Assembly: GCA_003140115.1 (NCBI GenBank) | Contig: PLIQ01000173.1 | Location: 30,739 to 38,342 of the forward strand | Direction: 5' to 3' | Length of the DNA stretch: 7,604 nucleotides | Source of the DNA: Actinomycetota bacterium | GTDB lineage: Bacteria > Actinomycetota > Actinomycetes > Streptosporangiales > Streptosporangiaceae | In this document: positions 7,222 to 7,604 of the stretch, piece after piece | How the letters are laid out: each line of letters opens with the position of its first letter | Numbering within the stretch: the stretch's first letter is position 1 | Translations under genes and position numbers: made by a program | The notes under the pieces: model-generated | Told to the model about the DNA's origin: nothing | Database searches by the model: none | The model's input: only the letters and a program-made list of their open reading frames with translations

Positions 7222-7604
7222 GTCCCGCAGCCGGGCGCGGCCCGCGGTCCCCGGGCTGAACGCCATGACCGCCGCCAGGCAGGCGAACGGCACGGCGGGC
7301 AGCACGTACCGGTAGTCGAACTCGGCGGTCGCGGCCGGGACGACGACCATGGACACCGACACCGCCCAGGGCAGCAGCGCCTCGCCGCCCAGCCGCCGCC
7401 AGGCCGCCACGATGCCGGCCAGCCCGGCCAGCAGGATGAGCCCGTAGAGCGTCCCGGGCAGCCAGACGTACTCCTGGTAGTACCGGATGATCGCCGCGAA
7501 CGGGTTGACCACCTGGGTCTCCGAGTTGGCGTGCGCGTACGCGGCCGAGAAGGAGTTGTACCGCCCGAGGTGAGCGTCGTCCCACGTCGGGATCGGCGTC
7601 GGCG
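7066..7604 (-). CDS. C-terminal part of a GT-C-like membrane protein (start lies beyond the right edge)
   Basis: The frame is open from the window edge to the TGA at 7066-7068, giving about 178 residues. The first visible residues (PTWDDAHLGRYN) are internal, so the gene begins outside the window. Three hydrophobic segments are seen: LYGLILLAGLAGIVAAW, LLPWAVSVSMVVVPAAT and YVLPAVPFACLAAVMAF. The sequence EFDYRYVLPAVPFA resembles the last helices of actinobacterial polyprenol-dependent glycosyltransferase-like membrane proteins. The precise function and donor are unknown. After the last helix comes a basic stretch (RARLRDLADAVRR). A low-complexity Gly/Ser/Thr/Ala tail of about 30 residues then ends in DDERNLATDGA. 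That final part is read antisense to the conserved end of the rsmI methylase fold (GEITLVVAG), so it is unlikely to be an ancestral coding sequence. The gene probably lost its own stop and runs on into rsmI. Confidence 0.75.
   Translation of the reverse strand, partial: PTPIPTWDDAHLGRYNSFSAAYAHANSETQVVNPFAAIIRYYQEYVWLPGTLYGLILLAGLAGIVAAWRRLGGEALLPWAVSVSMVVVPAATAEFDYRYVLPAVPFACLAAVMAFSPGTAGRARLRDLADAVRRTVGSGPGSGSASGTGTGIGSGSDAADGAAAGAGDDERNLATDGA
7136..7195. repeat. Ten tandem hexamers shared by two convergent coding regions
   Basis: Ten consecutive 6-base units fit a GANCCG-like consensus: GAGCCG, GAGCCG, ATCCCG, GTCCCG, GTCCCG, GAGGCG, GACCCG, GACCCT, GGCCCG, GAGCCG. The period keeps both overlapping frames in phase. 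On the + strand the array encodes the Gly/Pro tail of RsmI (PGPGPGGGPGPWPG). On the - strand it encodes the Gly/Ser/Thr tail of the membrane protein (GSGSASGTGTGIGSGS). Confidence 0.8.

Overview
This is a very GC-rich window with a strong G/C preference at third codon positions. Its gene families are typical of actinomycetes: a Mycobacterium-type AsnB, a SigR/SigH-type sigma factor, and a bacterial protein O-mannosyltransferase (pmt) divergent from rsmI. The last pair matches the Rv1002c/Rv1003 arrangement of M. tuberculosis. The genus cannot be fixed from the sequence alone. No tRNA, rRNA, CRISPR array, transposase or phage gene is visible, and no gene-free stretch exceeds 300 bases.

Left part (1-3866, + strand): the 3' end of a KamA-family radical SAM/PLP aminomutase, then an HSD10-like short-chain dehydrogenase, then an AsnB-type protein. 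The gaps are 57 and 53 bases. A strong hairpin and a leaderless-type -10 box between the first two suggest they are transcribed separately, so a single operon is uncertain. The most striking gene is the AsnB homologue. Its synthetase half is intact, but the glutaminase half has lost the Cys2 nucleophile (Gly) and two further glutamine-site residues (Asn to Asp, Asp to Gly). It should not hydrolyse glutamine.

Middle (3867-4675): an ECF sigma factor of SigR type on the - strand, tail to tail with asnB and only 9 bases away. It has no anti-sigma gene beside it. Upstream lies a 218-base spacer holding the sigma gene's ribosome binding site, a possible promoter and three 16-bp tandem repeats next to the pmt stop.

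Right part (4676-7604): pmt (-) and rsmI (+) diverge from an 83-base spacer, with a leaderless-type -10 box before pmt and a Shine-Dalgarno-led 23-codon ORF across the rsmI start. A partial GT-C-like membrane protein gene (-) runs in from the right edge and overlaps the end of rsmI by 156 bases. RsmI lacks its usual C-terminal helical domain and ends in a Gly/Pro tail. The membrane protein ends in a Gly/Ser tail encoded by the same hexamer repeat read on the other strand. This looks like a deletion that fused two convergent genes tail to tail.

No classical new defence or mobile system is apparent. The best candidates for novelty are the glutaminase-dead AsnB beside a divergent aminomutase, and the rsmI/membrane-protein fused tails.
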